Shown piece after piece: positions 1 to 7,259 of a stretch of 13,823 nucleotides of DNA. The DNA is from Betaproteobacteria bacterium (GTDB lineage: Bacteria > Pseudomonadota > Gammaproteobacteria > Burkholderiales > Burkholderiaceae_C). The translations under genes were made by a program, and so were the position numbers. The stretch is from assembly GCA_009922295.1 (NCBI GenBank), contig RFWA01000032.1, forward strand, positions 1-13,823, written 5' to 3'. Position 1 is the first letter of the stretch; every line of letters starts with the position of its first letter. The notes under the pieces are model-generated. The model was not told the origin of the DNA. It was given only the letters and a program-made list of their open reading frames with translations, and searched no databases.

Positions 1-773
1 CGGTCCGCCGCGTCGGCGACATGCTGGAGCGGGTCAGCCTGGCAGGTGCCCAGAACAAGCGCATTGACCAGCTCTCTGGTGGCCAAAAGCAACGGGTGGC
101 GATAGCGCGCAGCCTGGTGCTCGAACCCACCCTGTTGCTGCTGGACGAGCCGCTTGGCGCGCTGGACCTGAAGCTGCGTGAGCACATGAAGATCGAGCTC
201 AAACAGTTGCAGGCGGCCTTTGGCACCACTTTTGTCTACATCACCCATGACCAGTCCGAGGCCCTGGTGCTGTCGGACCATGTGGCGGTGATGAACGCGG
301 GCAGGTTTGAGCAGGTCGGCACGCCGCAGTCGCTGTACTACGCGCCACAAACCCCGTTTGTGGCCGGCTTTGTGGGCGCCACCAACGCCATCAGCGGCCG
401 GGCTCAGCAGGTGAACGGCACTGAAGTCACCCTCACCAGCAGCGCCGGTTTGACCCTTAGCGCCAAGGCCATGGGCCAGCTGCGGGCGGGCGACGTGGTG
501 CAGGCTTTCGTGCGCCCCGAAGCAGTGCGTTTGGCACGCCATGAACTTGGCTTGGGCAGCGCCGGCCAGCCGCCATACCAAGGGCAGGTGGAGAGCCTGC
601 TGTTTGACGGCGCGAACTCGGCAGTACTGGTGCGCGAAACCGCCTCCCGAACCGAGTTCCGCATCGCGCTGCCGCAAACCGGCCAGTTGGCCGACATGGC
701 GGTTGGAGAGTCGGTGTACTTTTCATTCGACCCGCAACGCGCCGTGTGTTTTGGTGCCGCCCATGGCGGCTGA
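1..773 (+). CDS. ABC transporter ATP-binding protein, polyamine/PotA type (5'-partial)
   Basis: This is the nucleotide-binding subunit of an ABC importer; it hydrolyses ATP on the cytoplasmic face to drive uptake. The reading frame is open to the window edge (codons begin at base 3), so the Met at 21 is internal and the Walker A and Q-loop part is missing. Visible motifs are the ABC signature LSGGQ (72-86), Walker B LLLLDEP followed by the D-loop GALD (from about 129), and the H-loop histidine in YITHDQ (246-248). The C-terminal half, about 130 residues, has the beta-rich look of a TOBE domain, as in PotA/FbpC-type ATPases. The stop at 771-773 overlaps the start of the first permease by 11 bases, so the genes form one operon. 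The two PotB/PotC-like permeases point to spermidine/putrescine or a related small organic substrate; no binding-protein gene is visible, so the substrate stays open. Confidence 0.93.
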   Translation, partial: VRRVGDMLERVSLAGAQNKRIDQLSGGQKQRVAIARSLVLEPTLLLLDEPLGALDLKLREHMKIELKQLQAAFGTTFVYITHDQSEALVLSDHVAVMNAGRFEQVGTPQSLYYAPQTPFVAGFVGATNAISGRAQQVNGTEVTLTSSAGLTLSAKAMGQLRAGDVVQAFVRPEAVRLARHELGLGSAGQPPYQGQVESLLFDGANSAVLVRETASRTEFRIALPQTGQLADMAVGESVYFSFDPQRAVCFGAAHGG

Positions 774-1600
774 GGGCACGGGCAGCCAGCTGCCGCACGC
801 CCGCTTGCTGTTCTTGCTGTTGCTGGCGCCAGCAGCGCTGTGGCTTTTCGGGCTGATTGTGCTGCCACACCTGGAGCTGGGCATTTTGTCGCTGCGGGTT
901 CGGGTTGCGCCCCGCGTCTATGAGGCCAGCCTGGCGCAGTACCAGACCTTTGTTGAAGAGCCTCTCTACTGGCACACCTTTGTGCGCACCGCTGGCCTGG
1001 ACGATCGCCAAAATCGCACGCGGCCGCATTCGCGCCACGATGTTTGTGCTGTGCCTGATCCCCTTCTGGGTCAGTGAGACGGTGCGGGCCCTGGGCTGGA
1101 TGATCCTGCTGCGCGAATCTGGCGTGCTGCCGGGCCTGATGGTCAGCCTAGGGCTTACGCCGGCGCCGGTGGAACTGCTTTACCACGACGCCACCATTGT
1201 GGTCGGGCTGGTCTACACCTCGATGCTGTTCATGGTGGTGCCACTGATCAGCGCACTGGAAAGCCTGGACGACGCGCTGGTCGAGGCCGCCTACGACCTC
1301 GGCGGCAATGGCTGGTCGATTTTGCGCCAGATCATCATTCCGCACGCAGCGCCCGGCATCGTGGCTGGCTGCATTGTGGTGTTCATGCTGACGCTGGGCA
1401 ATTACCTGACACCCACGCTGCTGGGCGGCAAGAGCTCGCAGTGGTTCACCGAGCAAATTTACACCCAGTTCATCACCCGCTTTAATTGGGAGCAGGGGGC
1501 GGCCTTCGGCTTTCTGCTGCTGGGGCTGTCCACGGCCATTGTCTGGGTCGGGCTCAAGCTGAGTGGCCAAAAATTTGGCGAAGTGATGCAACGCGCATGA
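763..1600 (+). pseudogene. ABC transporter permease, PotB type, frameshifted with apparent internal deletion
   Basis: This is the first inner-membrane permease of the polyamine-type importer. Translation from ATG 763 gives a normal N-terminus (cytoplasmic leader, hydrophobic segment LLFLLLLAPAALWLFGLIVL, periplasmic part ending WHTFVRTA) up to about 993. That frame then runs into unrelated residues and stops at 1075-1077 (104 residues). The homologous protein resumes one frame over from about 992 (LAWTIAKIARGR) and continues to the TGA at 1598-1600. This second part carries the permease EAA loop (EAAYDLGGNGW) that docks on the ATPase. In PotB-like proteins a transmembrane stretch of roughly 20-25 residues normally lies between the RTA and LAW positions and is absent here, so the lesion looks like an out-of-frame deletion rather than a single-base slip. 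It may be a real mutation or an assembly error. The last four bases overlap the next gene (ATGA). Confidence 0.85.
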
Positions 1601-2478
1601 TCCCCTCGCTGCACCGCCCTACCTGGCTGCGCTTGAGCACCGTCGCCTACGCCCTGGCGTTTTTCACCTTTTTGTTTTTGCCGCTGCTGATCGTGGCGGT
1701 GTTTGCCTTCAACAACGCCGCCTACCCGGCACCGCCTTGGCGCGGCTTCACGCTGGACTGGTTCCTGGGCAATGCCGGCACCGGCCGGCGCGGCCTGTTT
1801 GCCGACCGCGCTTTGTTGGGCAGCCTTTGGACCAGCACCGTGGTGGCAATGTGGGTGACGGTACTGGCCGTGCTGATCGGCACCGCCAACGCTTTTTTGA
1901 TTGAACGCACGCAGTTCCGCGGCAAAACGGCCTTGTCGCTTTTGATGCTGGCGCCGCTGGTGATCCCGGGTGTGATTTTGGGCATCTCGATTCTGGCCTT
2001 CGCCAGCCGCATTGCCAACCTGGCCGACGACCTGCTGGGGCTGGAGATTGAATTTTTACGCCCCGGCCTACCTCTGGTGGTGATGGGGCAGCTGTCATTC
2101 ATCATCTCGGTGGCCACGCTGACCATCATGGCGAGGCTCAAACGCTTTGACCTGACGCTGGAAGACGCCGCCTACAACCTCGGCGCCACACGTGCAGCCG
2201 TGTTCATGACCATCACCTTGCCCTACCTGCGCCCGGCGCTGCTTGGGGCGGCGGCCATTTCGTTCCTGATGTCGTTCGAGAATTTCAACACCACCTTGAT
2301 GCTGGTGGGCTCTGACGCGCCGCTCACTGTGACCATGTATGGCCGGATGCGAGAAGGCGCCACACCGGTGCTGAACGCCGTCAGCCTGTTCCTGATGCTG
2401 GCATCGGGCCTGCTGGCGCTGGCCATGCTGCGCCGTCCCGCAGACGAACCGGCGACGTCCATCACAACCAACCATTAG
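1597..2478 (+). CDS. ABC transporter permease, PotC type
   Basis: Second inner-membrane permease of the polyamine-type importer, 293 residues, a normal length for PotC-like proteins. The start ATG at 1597 overlaps the stop of the preceding permease as ATGA, which implies translational coupling. The frame is open further upstream to 1486, but that part only overlaps the first permease. The first hydrophobic segment is about residues 15-37, and several more follow. The EAA-type loop that contacts the ATPase is seen as EDAAYNLGATRAAVFMTITL at about residues 188-207. The tail is short and polar. It is intact, unlike its partner, so the importer as read would lack one permease chain. The gene ends 16 bases before the convergent SulP stop; no clear stem-loop terminator lies between them. 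Confidence 0.9.
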   Translation: MIPSLHRPTWLRLSTVAYALAFFTFLFLPLLIVAVFAFNNAAYPAPPWRGFTLDWFLGNAGTGRRGLFADRALLGSLWTSTVVAMWVTVLAVLIGTANAFLIERTQFRGKTALSLLMLAPLVIPGVILGISILAFASRIANLADDLLGLEIEFLRPGLPLVVMGQLSFIISVATLTIMARLKRFDLTLEDAAYNLGATRAAVFMTITLPYLRPALLGAAAISFLMSFENFNTTLMLVGSDAPLTVTMYGRMREGATPVLNAVSLFLMLASGLLALAMLRRPADEPATSITTNH

Positions 2479-2494
2479 CGCGGTTGGGGCTGAT

Positions 2495-4213
2495 TCACGG
2501 TGCCTGAGCGATCTCGGGGGCAAGTTCATGAACGGCCTGGTAGTGACTCAGAAACACCTGTCCACTAAGCTCACGGAGAAAGTGGGTGCCCTTGAGCCGG
2601 TCCATCACCGGTCCTTTCACCTCGCTCAGGTGAAAAGCCATGCCCGCGTCACGCAGGCGCCGGTCGATGGCCTCCAGACTCTCTAGCGCACTGGCGTCAA
2701 TGGCATTGACAGCGGAGCATTGCAGCACGATGTGCCGGGCCTGCGGGTGCTCGGCCACCACGTCATTGACCCAGTCTTCCAGGGCACGGGCGTTGGCGAA
2801 GTACAGGCTCTCGTCCACGCGCAGGCCGACCACCTTGGCACTGGTGCCAACCTGGTGCCGCAACACGTTGCGAAAGTGCTCGGTGCCCGGCACCAGGCCC
2901 ACCTCAGCCATGTGTGGCCTGCTGGTGCGGTACAGGAACAAGCCCAGCGACACGGCCACGCCCACCACAAGCCCCACCTCGACCCCCTGCGCCAGCGTCA
3001 TCAGCAGGGTCGACAGCACGGCCACGAAATCGGTCCTGGAGTAGGCCCAGGTGCGCTTGAGGATGCCCAGGTCCACCAGCGACAAAACCGCCACGATGAT
3101 GGTGGCCGCCAGCGTGGCCTGGGGCAGGTAGTACAAGGCGGGTGTCAGAAAGAGCGAAGCCAGCGTGATCCCGACGGCGGTGTAAACGCCGGCTGCGGGG
3201 GTCTGGGCCCCGGCGTCAAAGTTCACCACCGAGCGTGCAAAACCACCGGTCACCGGGAAACCGCCCGTGAAAGCCGCCGACAGGTTGCTGGCGCCCAGGG
3301 CCACCAGCTCCTGATTAGGCTCGATCCGCTGACGCCGTTTGGCGGCCAAGGTTTGCCCCACAGACACCGACTCCACAAAGCCCACCACACTGATCAGCAG
3401 GGCCGGCACCGCCAGCGCTTGCCAGAGTGCCAGGTCCCATAGCGGCAGAGTCAGCGGCGGCAGGCCCTGGGGCACGGTGCCCACGATCTTCATGCCCTGG
3501 CCTTTCCAGTCCAGCGCCCAGGCCAGCACGGCTGTGACAACAATCGCGGCCACCGGGCCGGCTTTGGCCAGCGCATCGGCCAGTCGGACGGTCAGACCCA
3601 GCTTGATCAGCAACGGCTTGAGCCCTTTGCGCACCCAAAACAGGAAGGCCGTGGCCAGCACCCCTACGCCCAGCGTGAGCCAGTGGGTGTGGGGCGCTTG
3701 CAAAATCAGGGCGTAGACCAGCTCGATGACATTGTGGCCCTCGGCCTTCACGCCCATCAGGGTTTTGAGCTGGCTGGCCGCGATCAGCAGACCGGAGGCG
3801 GAGATAAAACCGGAGATCACCGGATGGCTTAAAAAATTGGCCAGAAAGCCCAGCCGCAGCAGCCCCATGAACAACAGCATCGCGCCCGACAAAAACGCCA
3901 GTGTGATGGCCACCGCCCAGTACGCTGGGGTCCCGGCAGCGGCATGCTCACCAATAGCGGCTGCCGTCATGAGCGAGACCACCGCCACCGGTCCTACCGC
4001 CAGCACTCGGCTGGTGCCAAAAATGGCATAGAGGAGCAGCGGCGCCACACTGGCATACAGGCCCACCTCGGGCGGCAGGCCCGCCAGCAATGCATAGGCC
4101 AGGCTTTGCGGGATCAGCATGATGGTGACGATCAGCGCCGCCACCAGGTCGCTGACCAGGGTGGTCCTGTCGTAGCGGCGCCCCCAGTCCAGCACCGGGA
4201 GAGATGGCAGCAT
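2495..4213 (-). CDS. SulP family anion transporter with C-terminal STAS domain
   Basis: Inner-membrane anion transporter of the SulP/SLC26 family, 572 residues, a usual length for bacterial members. The N-terminal region carries the conserved first membrane segments (VAALIVTIMLIPQSLAYALL, then GLYASVAPLLLYAIFGTSR), followed by a long series of hydrophobic helices to about residue 430. A cytoplasmic STAS domain occupies about residues 450-560; the motif IDASALESLE there has the serine position that is often regulatory in STAS domains. The chosen ATG at 4213 shares one base with the stop of the upstream gene (TGATG), a coupling arrangement; an in-frame ATG at 4243 would overlap the SQR gene by more. 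As the last gene of the sulfide operon it may export sulfite or sulfate made by persulfide oxidation, or import sulfate. SulP genes are known companions of BigR-type operons; the direction and substrate here are inferred. Confidence 0.92.
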   Translation of the reverse strand: MLPSLPVLDWGRRYDRTTLVSDLVAALIVTIMLIPQSLAYALLAGLPPEVGLYASVAPLLLYAIFGTSRVLAVGPVAVVSLMTAAAIGEHAAAGTPAYWAVAITLAFLSGAMLLFMGLLRLGFLANFLSHPVISGFISASGLLIAASQLKTLMGVKAEGHNVIELVYALILQAPHTHWLTLGVGVLATAFLFWVRKGLKPLLIKLGLTVRLADALAKAGPVAAIVVTAVLAWALDWKGQGMKIVGTVPQGLPPLTLPLWDLALWQALAVPALLISVVGFVESVSVGQTLAAKRRQRIEPNQELVALGASNLSAAFTGGFPVTGGFARSVVNFDAGAQTPAAGVYTAVGITLASLFLTPALYYLPQATLAATIIVAVLSLVDLGILKRTWAYSRTDFVAVLSTLLMTLAQGVEVGLVVGVAVSLGLFLYRTSRPHMAEVGLVPGTEHFRNVLRHQVGTSAKVVGLRVDESLYFANARALEDWVNDVVAEHPQARHIVLQCSAVNAIDASALESLEAIDRRLRDAGMAFHLSEVKGPVMDRLKGTHFLRELSGQVFLSHYQAVHELAPEIAQAP

Positions 4214-5880
4214 CAACCCACCATCTCGGGTTTGGCCAGCCACTCACGGCCCTTGAGCATGGCGTCCCAGTACAGCGGGGGCAACACGCGCTCCTTGAGG
4301 TACCAGGCCAGCGCCGAGGGGCGGGTGCCGTCGATCAGCCATTTCGGGAAGCTCGGCGAGAGCTTGCCGCCGTAAGTGAACTCGGCCAAGACAATCTTGC
4401 CGCGTTCCACGGTCAGCGGGCAGGAGCCATAGCCGTCGTAGCTAGCCTCGCCTTTGGCCTGGCCGCGCAGGGCCAGCAGGTTGTGGGCCACCACCGGCGC
4501 CTGCTTGCGCGCCGCCGCCGCCGTCTTGGCGTTGCTCATGTTGCCAGCATCACCCAGGGCAAAAATATTGGGGTATTTCTTGTGTCGCAGGCTGGACGGG
4601 TCAACGTCAATCCAGCCAGCGGCGTCGGCCAAGGGGCTCACGCGGATGAAATCAGGCGCCTTTTGCGGCGGCACTACGTGGATCATGTCAAAGTCTTGCG
4701 TGACCAGGGCCTTGCTGCCGTCCGCCTGGACTTGGCTGAAGGTGGCCTTTTTACCCGGGCCGTCGACAGCAACCAGGGTGCGGCCAAAGTTCAGGCCAAT
4801 GCCATAGGCCCTGACGTATTCCATCAGCGCCGGCACGTAGTCGGCCACACCAAACAGCACCGCGCCGGCATTGCAGAACTGAATGTCGATGTTGTTCAGC
4901 ACGCCCTCTCGCCGCCAGTGGTCGGCGCTCAGGTACATCGCCTTCTGCGGCGCGCCGGCACACTTGATCGGCATGGGCGGCTGGGTGAACAGCGCCCGGC
5001 CGCCGCGCAGCGCTTGCACCAGCTTCCAGGTGTAGGGGGCCAGGTCGTAGCGGTAATTGGAGGTCACGCCATGGCGGCCCAGCGTGTCGGCCAAGCCATC
5101 AATGGCCTGCCAGTCGAGCTTGAGGCCCGGGCAAACCACCAGCTGCTGGTAGCTCACCACCCTGCAGCCATCCAGGATGACCGCGTTGCGTTCGGGCTCG
5201 AAGGCCGCCACCGCAGCCTTGATCCAGTGCACCCCATGCGGCAGCAGCGAGGCCATGGTGCGGGCCGTGAACGCGGCATCAAAGACGCCGGCGCCCACCA
5301 TGGTCCAGCCCGGCTGGTAATAGTGGATGTCGGCTGGGTCAATGATGGCCACATCCAGGTTGGGGCTGCGCGCCAGCAGGCTGGCTGCGGTCGCAATGCC
5401 CGCCGCACCGCCGCCGATGATGACCACATCATGGCTGGCGTCCGCCACTTCAACCGGGGTCTTGCCACCGTTGATGATTCGGCGCACCAAAGCATTGAGG
5501 TCATAACCGGCCCGGCCAGCGGTCTCAATGATCTCGGGCAGGGGCAATTTGCCGGCATTGTCCAGGGCCCACATGGTGGTGGATCGCATGCCGGAGCGGC
5601 AATAGGCCAGCACCGGCTTGGGCAGCTCGTCCATCAATAGCCCGAAGGCCGCGCCCTGTTCGTCAGTCACCTTGCCGGTCTCGGCTGGCAGGTAACGGGC
5701 CTGCAGGCCGGCCGCCTGCGCCGCCTGCTCAATCTCCTTGAAGCCGGTCTGGTCAGCACCCTCGCCGTCCGGCCGGTTGCAGATGATCGACTTGAAGCCC
5801 TCTTGGGCGATGACCAGCACGTCGGCGACCGAGATTTGGGCTGACACCGACAGCACGGGGGTCAATAATTTGTTGTCCAT
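4213..5880 (-). CDS. DUF442 (Blh-like) domain fused to type II sulfide:quinone oxidoreductase
   Basis: A 555-residue, two-domain protein. Residues 1-135 are a DUF442/TIGR01244 domain (tyrosine-phosphatase/rhodanese-like fold) with the loop YCRSGMRS, whose Cys94 is the likely sulfur-accepting or catalytic residue. Residues 150-555 are a flavoprotein disulfide reductase: the FAD-binding GGGAAG lies at 156-161. Stretches close to human-type SQOR follow: VVCPGLKLDW (Cys250), IKCAGAPQKAMYLS (Cys307), DAAGWIDVD (419-427), a second FAD-contact region ALGDAGNMSNAKTAAA, and GYGSCPLTV (Cys487). Cys307 and Cys487 match the pair that forms the trisulfide/disulfide centre in SQOR, so both active cysteines are present. 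The expected role is oxidation of H2S to sulfane sulfur with electrons to quinone at the inner face of the membrane. The start at 5880 is chosen because AGGAG sits 7 bases upstream; the frame is open to 6051, but that part overlaps the next gene and has no homologous look. The stop is coupled to SulP. Confidence 0.92.
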   Translation of the reverse strand: MDNKLLTPVLSVSAQISVADVLVIAQEGFKSIICNRPDGEGADQTGFKEIEQAAQAAGLQARYLPAETGKVTDEQGAAFGLLMDELPKPVLAYCRSGMRSTTMWALDNAGKLPLPEIIETAGRAGYDLNALVRRIINGGKTPVEVADASHDVVIIGGGAAGIATAASLLARSPNLDVAIIDPADIHYYQPGWTMVGAGVFDAAFTARTMASLLPHGVHWIKAAVAAFEPERNAVILDGCRVVSYQQLVVCPGLKLDWQAIDGLADTLGRHGVTSNYRYDLAPYTWKLVQALRGGRALFTQPPMPIKCAGAPQKAMYLSADHWRREGVLNNIDIQFCNAGAVLFGVADYVPALMEYVRAYGIGLNFGRTLVAVDGPGKKATFSQVQADGSKALVTQDFDMIHVVPPQKAPDFIRVSPLADAAGWIDVDPSSLRHKKYPNIFALGDAGNMSNAKTAAAARKQAPVVAHNLLALRGQAKGEASYDGYGSCPLTVERGKIVLAEFTYGGKLSPSFPKWLIDGTRPSALAWYLKERVLPPLYWDAMLKGREWLAKPEMVG

Positions 5881-5887
5881 GAAAACG

Positions 5888-5892
5888 CTCCT
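5888..5892 (-). promoter_or_regulatory. Ribosome binding site that fixes the DUF442-SQR start
   Basis: AGGAG on the minus strand, 7 bases before the ATG at 5880. It lies in the 23-base gap after the DUF6691 stop. It decides the start against the longer in-frame option at 6051, which would run 148 bases into the neighbouring gene. Confidence 0.75.
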
Positions 5893-5903
5893 GATGATGA
5901 GGT

Positions 5904-6350
5904 TTAGCGCGCAGTGGCCTGTCTGGCCCGCGGCTGATGGATCAAGCGATCCGCAACTTCGAACAGGATCATTCCTGCGACCATGGCCGCCACAAAAACA
6001 GCGGCCTTGGGCTGCCCGGAAAACATGGACACCACCGCCGGGCCCGGACAAAAGCCAGCCAGGCCCCAGCCGGCGCCAAAGAGCAGCGCGCCGATGACCA
6101 ACCGGCGGTCGATCTGATTCGACTTGGGCAGATGCAGCGCACCGCCCAAAAAGCTGGTGGTTCGCTTCTTGGCCACGGCAAAAGCGAAGAAACCGACCAA
6201 AATGGCCCCGCCCATCACCAGGGCCAGGGACGGGTCCCAGGAGCCGAAGAGATCCAGAAAACCCAGCACCTTGCCAGGATCCGACATACCGGACAGCAAC
6301 AGGCCCATGCCGAACAGCAGGCCAACCACAAATTCACTGATTCTTTGCAT
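5904..6350 (-). CDS. DUF6691 / YeeE-YedE-type membrane protein (second half-transporter)
   Basis: Small integral membrane protein of 148 residues, related to one half of YeeE/YedE (TsuA-type thiosulfate transporter) proteins. It starts with a hydrophobic helix (FVVGLLFGMGLLLSGMSDPGKVLGFLDLFG) carrying the typical SGM-DPGKV-GFLD pattern. A second helix (LALVMGGAILVGFFAFAVA) follows, then the motif GWGLAGFCPGPA with Cys101. In the YeeE family a cysteine at this sort of position is proposed to hand thiosulfate or sulfane sulfur through the membrane by hydrogen bonding. The start at 6350 has AAGGG about 8 bases upstream. The frame is open to 6461, but that stretch overlaps the upstream gene. Eleven bases separate it from the stop of the first half-protein, and the two probably act together. 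Which sulfur species moves, and in which direction, cannot be told from the sequence. Confidence 0.85.
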   Translation of the reverse strand: MQRISEFVVGLLFGMGLLLSGMSDPGKVLGFLDLFGSWDPSLALVMGGAILVGFFAFAVAKKRTTSFLGGALHLPKSNQIDRRLVIGALLFGAGWGLAGFCPGPAVVSMFSGQPKAAVFVAAMVAGMILFEVADRLIHQPRARQATAR

Positions 6351-6361
6351 GACACAAACCC

Positions 6362-6799
6362 TTAGAACAGATGACGAATCACGTAGACGATGGCAAACCC
6401 GGCACTCATGAAGGTCATGGTGGCCACCAGTGAGCGGGGCGACAGCCGGGACAGGCCGCAAACGCCGTGGCCGCTGGTGCAGCCGGAGCCATAGCGGGTG
6501 CCCAGGCCCACCAGCAGGCCAGCCGCCACGATGAGGGCATAGCTGGCGTCAATACGCGGCGCGGCGAGAAAGTCAGTCGGTGCGATCCAAGCAAAGGCCA
6601 GGGGCGACGCCGCCATGCCCAGCAGGAAGGAGAGGCGCCAGCCGATATCGCCCATGCGGGGTGACATGAGTCCGCCCAGAATGCCACTGATGCCCAAAAT
6701 GCGGCCGCTGAAAAGAATGAATATCGCGGCGGCAAGCCCCAGCACAATGCCGCCGCCCAGAGACGCCCATGGCGTGAAATGTGCCCAATCTATCGTCAT
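6362..6799 (-). CDS. YeeE/YedE family membrane protein (first half-transporter)
   Basis: Integral membrane protein of 145 residues with about four hydrophobic segments: 13-30, a middle pair around 56-71 and 86-100, and a C-terminal one around 124-141. The family hallmark GSGCTSGHGVCG is at residues 104-115, with Cys107 and Cys114. It is half the size of TsuA-like thiosulfate importers, which carry two such units in one chain; here the units are two adjacent genes. It starts at 6799, three bases after the repressor's stop. Its ribosome binding site AGGAG lies in the last codons of the repressor gene, so the two are tightly co-expressed. YeeE/YedE pairs are regular members of BigR-type operons. 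The likely role is to move sulfane-sulfur species or thiosulfate across the inner membrane. Confidence 0.88.
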   Translation of the reverse strand: MTIDWAHFTPWASLGGGIVLGLAAAIFILFSGRILGISGILGGLMSPRMGDIGWRLSFLLGMAASPLAFAWIAPTDFLAAPRIDASYALIVAAGLLVGLGTRYGSGCTSGHGVCGLSRLSPRSLVATMTFMSAGFAIVYVIRHLF

Positions 6800-6802
6800 G
6801 GC

Positions 6803-7123
6803 TTACTCCTCTTTTTTCCCACAAAACTGTCCGTACAAAACCTGCATCACCGCCAGCGCCTGCGGGCTGCTGAGCTGGTAGTAAATCGCCTTGCCCTCGC
6901 GGCGCGTTGTGACCAACTCTTCATCGCGCAGCACGGTGAGCTGCTGCGACAGTGTTGGCTGCAAGATGCCCAGCATTTCCTCCAGCTCGCCCACCCGCTT
7001 TTCACCCAGGCTGAGTTGGCACAGGATCATCAAGCGGTCCGCATTCGCCAATACCTTCATGAGCCGACAAGCCTGTCCGGCCGCGGCCTGCATCTCTGAC
7101 AGCTCCAACATCTCCGAATTCAT
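6803..7123 (-). CDS. bigR: ArsR-family persulfide-responsive repressor, BigR/SqrR type
   Basis: Winged-helix transcriptional repressor of 106 residues. The N-terminal part LMKVLANADRLMILCQLSLGEKRVGELEE and the recognition helix region ILQPTLSQQLTVLRDEELV, followed by the wing TRREGKAIYYQL, closely follow BigR/SqrR. Three cysteines are present: Cys19, Cys35 and Cys101. Cys35 and Cys101 are 66 residues apart, the same spacing as the Cys41/Cys107 pair that forms the tetrasulfide link in SqrR; metal-binding motifs of arsenic-type ArsR proteins are absent. It should therefore leave DNA when persulfides build up. GGGAGG lies about 5 bases before the ATG. It is the first gene of the minus-strand operon and sits next to its probable operator (7194-7220), so it would control itself, the operon and the divergent MBL gene. 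The symbol is by similarity to the BigR family. Confidence 0.88.
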   Translation of the reverse strand: MNSEMLELSEMQAAAGQACRLMKVLANADRLMILCQLSLGEKRVGELEEMLGILQPTLSQQLTVLRDEELVTTRREGKAIYYQLSSPQALAVMQVLYGQFCGKKEE

Positions 7124-7189
7124 TGAGTCCTCCCGTGTTTCGCTTGAAACGCCAATGGGCGCAGCGGCATTGATTTCATCATGATAAAT

Positions 7190-7218
7190 ATTATATTGAC
7201 AAATATATTGTTAGTCAA
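7190..7218 (-). promoter_or_regulatory. Sigma-70-type promoter for the minus-strand sulfide operon
   Basis: On the minus strand TTGACT (7213-7218) is followed by a 17-base spacer and a perfect TATAAT (7190-7195). Transcription would start near 7183, giving a leader of about 60 bases to the repressor ATG at 7123. Sequence match is strong (11 of 12 hexamer bases and ideal spacing); activity has not been shown. Confidence 0.7.
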
Positions 7219-7220
7219 TA
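7194..7220. promoter_or_regulatory. Dyad, probable BigR-type operator shared by both promoters
   Basis: A perfect inverted repeat TATTGAC-N13-GTCAATA centred on 7207, in an AT-rich stretch. It covers both -35 hexamers and touches the -10 of the minus promoter, so one bound dimer could shut off both directions. The assignment to the neighbouring repressor is inferred from position and from the known AT-rich, partly palindromic sites of BigR/SqrR proteins. Confidence 0.55.
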
Positions 7221-7224
7221 GACT
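7196..7224 (+). promoter_or_regulatory. Sigma-70-type promoter for the MBL-fold gene
   Basis: TTGACA (7196-7201), 17-base spacer, then TAGACT (7219-7224, 4 of 6 matches to TATAAT). The start point would be near 7231, leaving a leader of about 29 bases that contains a GAAAGGAAG ribosome binding site before the ATG at 7260. It interlocks with the opposite promoter: each -35 lies inside the other's spacer. Confidence 0.6.
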
Positions 7225-7259
7225 ATCGATAACTTAATTGAAATTGAAAGGAAGCCACC

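Noticed and set aside
2476..2500. Bidirectional terminator between the convergent permease 2 and SulP genes
   Set aside because: Only 16 bases separate the two stops and no stable stem with flanking A/T runs can be drawn.
4204..5640. Long plus-strand open frame of 478 codons opposite the SQR gene
   Set aside because: It is the antisense of the clearly recognisable DUF442-SQR protein; its translation is rich in His, Gln, Arg and Gly without any known motif, typical of a shadow frame in GC-rich DNA.
5881..6051. N-terminal extension of the DUF442-SQR protein to a Met at 6051
   Set aside because: The extra 57 residues overlap the DUF6691 gene, lack a ribosome binding site and look like out-of-frame translation; AGGAG before 5880 marks the real start.
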